Source: Variovorax boronicumulans
Lineage (GTDB): Bacteria > Pseudomonadota > Gammaproteobacteria > Burkholderiales > Burkholderiaceae_C
DNA: 64,000 nucleotides
Assembly (NCBI RefSeq): GCF_029892485.1
Contig: NZ_JARXVG010000001.1
Coordinates: 248,001 to 312,000 of the forward strand
Direction: 5' to 3'
The translations under genes and the position numbers were made by a program. The first letter of the stretch is position 1. The number at the start of each line of letters is the position of its first letter. Shown here piece after piece: positions 62,152 to 64,000 of the stretch. The notes under the pieces were generated by a model that was given only the letters and a program-made list of their open reading frames with translations, searched no databases and was not told the origin of the DNA.

Positions 62152-63186
62152 ATGCCCACCACCGTTCACCCCAAGCTCCGCGTCGCCGCCGTGCAGGCCG
62201 CGCCCGTGTTCCTCGACCTCGACGGCACCATCGACAAGACCATCGACCTCATGGCCCAGGCAGCGGGCCAGGGCGTGAAGCTCATCGCCTTTCCCGAGAC
62301 CTGGGTGCCCGGCTACCCATGGTGGATCTGGCTCGATTCGCCCGCCTGGGGCATGCAGTTCGTGCAGCGCTACCACGACAACTCCCTGGTGATCGGCTCG
62401 GCAGAGTTCGACCGCATCAAGGATGCGGCCCGCAAGCACAAGATCTGGGTCTCGCTCGGCTACAGCGAAAAGGCCGCGGGCAGCCTCTACATCGCCCAGG
62501 CGCTCATCGACGACCAGGGCCACACCGTGCAGACGCGCCGCAAGCTCAAGCCCACGCATGTGGAGCGCACCGTGTTCGGCGAGGGCGACGGCTCCGACCT
62601 CGCGGTGGCTGAAACAGCCATCGGCAATATCGGCTCGCTCTCGTGCTGGGAGCACCTGCAGCCGCTCAGCAAGTACGCGATGTATGCGCAGAACGAGCAG
62701 ATCCACTGCGGCGCATGGCCCAGCTTCTCGCTCTACCGGGGCGCGGCCTACGCGCTCGGGCCGGAGGTCAACAACGCCGCGAGCCAGGTCTACGCGGCCG
62801 AGGGCCAGTGCTTCGTGGTCGCACCGTGTGCGACGGTCTCGCAGGCGATGAGCGACCTCATGTGCACCGATGCCGGCAAGCAGCAGATGCTGCGCACCGG
62901 CGGCGGCTTCGCGCGCATCTACGCGCCCGACGGCTCGCCGCTCGGCACGCCGCTGGCCGAGGACCAGGAAGGCCTGGTGATCGCCGACATCGACCTGGGC
63001 ATGATCTCGCTCGCCAAGGCCGCGGCCGATCCGAGCGGCCACTACTCGCGGCCCGATGTCACCCAGCTGTTGCTCAACAAGACGCGCCGGGAGCCCGTGG
63101 TGTTTCAGCGCACGCCCGAGCCCGAAAGCAGTGCGCCCGAAGCGGTGGCTGCAAGCACCGAGCCACGCCTGCAGCTCGCCGCCTGA
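62152..63186 (+). CDS. Nitrilase (carbon-nitrogen hydrolase)
   Basis: 344 residues. Hydrolyses nitriles to carboxylic acids and ammonia. The catalytic triad is visible: Glu49 in AFPETWVPGYPWW, Lys133 in KLKPTHVERTVFGEGDG and Cys165 in GSLSCWEHLQPL. The spacing and the YPWW motif mark a true nitrilase of the arylacetonitrilase/aliphatic type rather than an amidase. A divergent AraC activator and a downstream aldoxime dehydratase gene, 17 bases later, point to an aldoxime to nitrile to acid pathway. Confidence 0.93.
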   Translation: MPTTVHPKLRVAAVQAAPVFLDLDGTIDKTIDLMAQAAGQGVKLIAFPETWVPGYPWWIWLDSPAWGMQFVQRYHDNSLVIGSAEFDRIKDAARKHKIWVSLGYSEKAAGSLYIAQALIDDQGHTVQTRRKLKPTHVERTVFGEGDGSDLAVAETAIGNIGSLSCWEHLQPLSKYAMYAQNEQIHCGAWPSFSLYRGAAYALGPEVNNAASQVYAAEGQCFVVAPCATVSQAMSDLMCTDAGKQQMLRTGGGFARIYAPDGSPLGTPLAEDQEGLVIADIDLGMISLAKAAADPSGHYSRPDVTQLLLNKTRREPVVFQRTPEPESSAPEAVAASTEPRLQLAA

Positions 63187-63203
63187 CACCCGGAGTCCCC
63201 ACC

Positions 63204-64000
63204 ATGGAATCCGCCATCGCCGAGCACCTGAAATGCCCCCGCACGCGGCACCGCCGCGTCGAGGACGACTACACCCCACCCTACCCCGTCTGGTCGGCCC
63301 GCGCGCCGGCTTCGGTGATGCAGGTGGTGATGGGCTATTTCGGCGTGCAGTCGCGCGGCCCCGAGATGCAGGGCCGCGCCTGCGCCGCACTGATGAAGAT
63401 CGCGCGCGACTTCGCCCTGCCCGACGGACCGGGCCATCACGACCTCACGCACCACGTCGATGCCGACGGATTCGACAACATGATCGCCATCGCCTACTGG
63501 GACGACGCTGCGGCCTTCGCGCGCTGGAGCGCCACACCCGCCATCGACGCATGGTGGCGCTCCGACGAGCGATTGAGCGAAGGCCTCGGCTACTTCCGCG
63601 AAATCGCCTCGCCGCGCGTCGAACACTTCGAGACCATGTTCAACACGCCGGACCGCTTCGAGGGCGTCGGCGTGGTCATGGGCGAGGTCAGCGGCGAGTT
63701 GCAGGAGCACGGCTACTGGGGGTCGATGCGCGACCGCATCCCGCTCTCGCAGACCGATGCGATGGTGCCCTCTGGCACGCGGGCGGTGATCGCCGGCACA
63801 CCCGCATTGGGGCAGCGCGTGCGCTATTGCCGGCCACGAGAACATCGCGATGATCCGCTCCGGCCAGGAGTGGGCCGACACCACAGGCCAGGAACGCACG
63901 CTCTACCTGGAGGACATGGAACCGGTGCTGCGCGAAGGCATGGAGTTCCTCCGCGACCAGGGCCTGGGCATCGGCTGCTACAGCAACCGCTACATGCACC
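63204..64000 (+). pseudogene. oxd: Phenylacetaldoxime dehydratase-like gene with apparent frameshift, 3' end beyond the window
   Basis: The first 207 codons match the haem-containing aldoxime dehydratase family, which dehydrates aldoximes to nitriles: GYFGVQSRG, HHDLTHHVDADGFDNMIAIAYWDD, and the ETMFNTPDRFEGVGVVMGEVSGELQEHGYWGSMRDRIPLSQTD region. At about 63825 the frame breaks: reading GCGCTATTGCC in frame gives a Cys-Arg-Pro run, whereas dropping one T at 63825 restores VRIAGHENIAMIRSGQEW and a continuous family sequence (DTTGQERTLYLEDMEPVLREGMEFLRDQGLGIGCYSNRYM) to the window end. The reading continues past 64000. It is either a true one-base insertion or a sequence error. The nitrilase gene ends 17 bases upstream. 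Confidence 0.75.

Overview
The window is high-GC, densely packed chromosomal DNA with long shadow reading frames on both strands. Gene content and neighbourhoods suggest a betaproteobacterium of the family Comamonadaceae, most likely Variovorax or a close relative. The pointers are a PhaR and 3-hydroxybutyrate dehydrogenase pair, OmpR/EnvZ, zapB-zapA followed by 6S RNA, a MexEF-OprN-type pump, and a nitrilase/aldoxime dehydratase locus. The taxon is inferred from content only; no database was searched.

Layout. Positions 1-10 kb: amidase tail, D-amino acid dehydrogenase, NAD(P)HX repair enzyme, SDR, RNase R, two tandem identical tRNA-Leu(CAG) genes each with its own terminator, RimO, PhaR, a zinc-ribbon-like protein and tRNA-Val(GAC). 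10-24 kb: alpha/beta hydrolase plus monofunctional RelA, 3-hydroxybutyrate dehydrogenase, a SIMPL protein, OmpR/EnvZ, IspD-IspF, and the coupled string mfd-serB-Ldh2-type dehydrogenase. 24-29.5 kb: small proteins, a PLP aminotransferase, a hipB-hipA module whose last gene is translationally coupled to nth, and a secreted protein with an Ivy-like C-terminus.

Most of 29.5-58.7 kb is cobalamin biology on the minus strand, in two blocks. The proximal block is led by a cobalamin riboswitch and reads btuB-cobB-cobU-btuF-btuC-btuD-cobO-bluB-(ExbB-like)-(DUF2149/ExbD-like)-(CobN-like)-cbiB-cobD, then runs on after 4 bases into lrgA-lrgB. The distal block, cobQ-cobT-cobS-cobC, is separated from it by about 10 kb carrying OsmC, a LysR regulator, an alpha/beta-hydrolase-fold protein without its nucleophile serine, and a MexEF-OprN-type RND pump. 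Together the cob genes encode corrinoid uptake, adenosylation, amidation, aminopropanol attachment, dimethylbenzimidazole synthesis and lower-loop assembly. No early corrin-ring genes are present in the window.

The most interesting system is the trio at 45.6-50.5 kb. It is a CobN-family protein carrying a signal peptide and a C-terminal membrane anchor, so its bulk should be periplasmic. It is translationally coupled to a three-helix ExbB/TolQ-like protein and a one-helix DUF2149 protein with an ExbD-like intramembrane aspartate. This looks like a proton-motive-force-driven periplasmic chelatase or dechelatase placed between the BtuB/BtuFCD import genes and the assembly genes.

58.8-64 kb: zapB-zapA-6S RNA, a TauE/SafE permease, a universal stress protein, and an AraC regulator divergent from a nitrilase and a phenylacetaldoxime-dehydratase-like gene. 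That last gene carries an apparent one-base frameshift and runs off the window.
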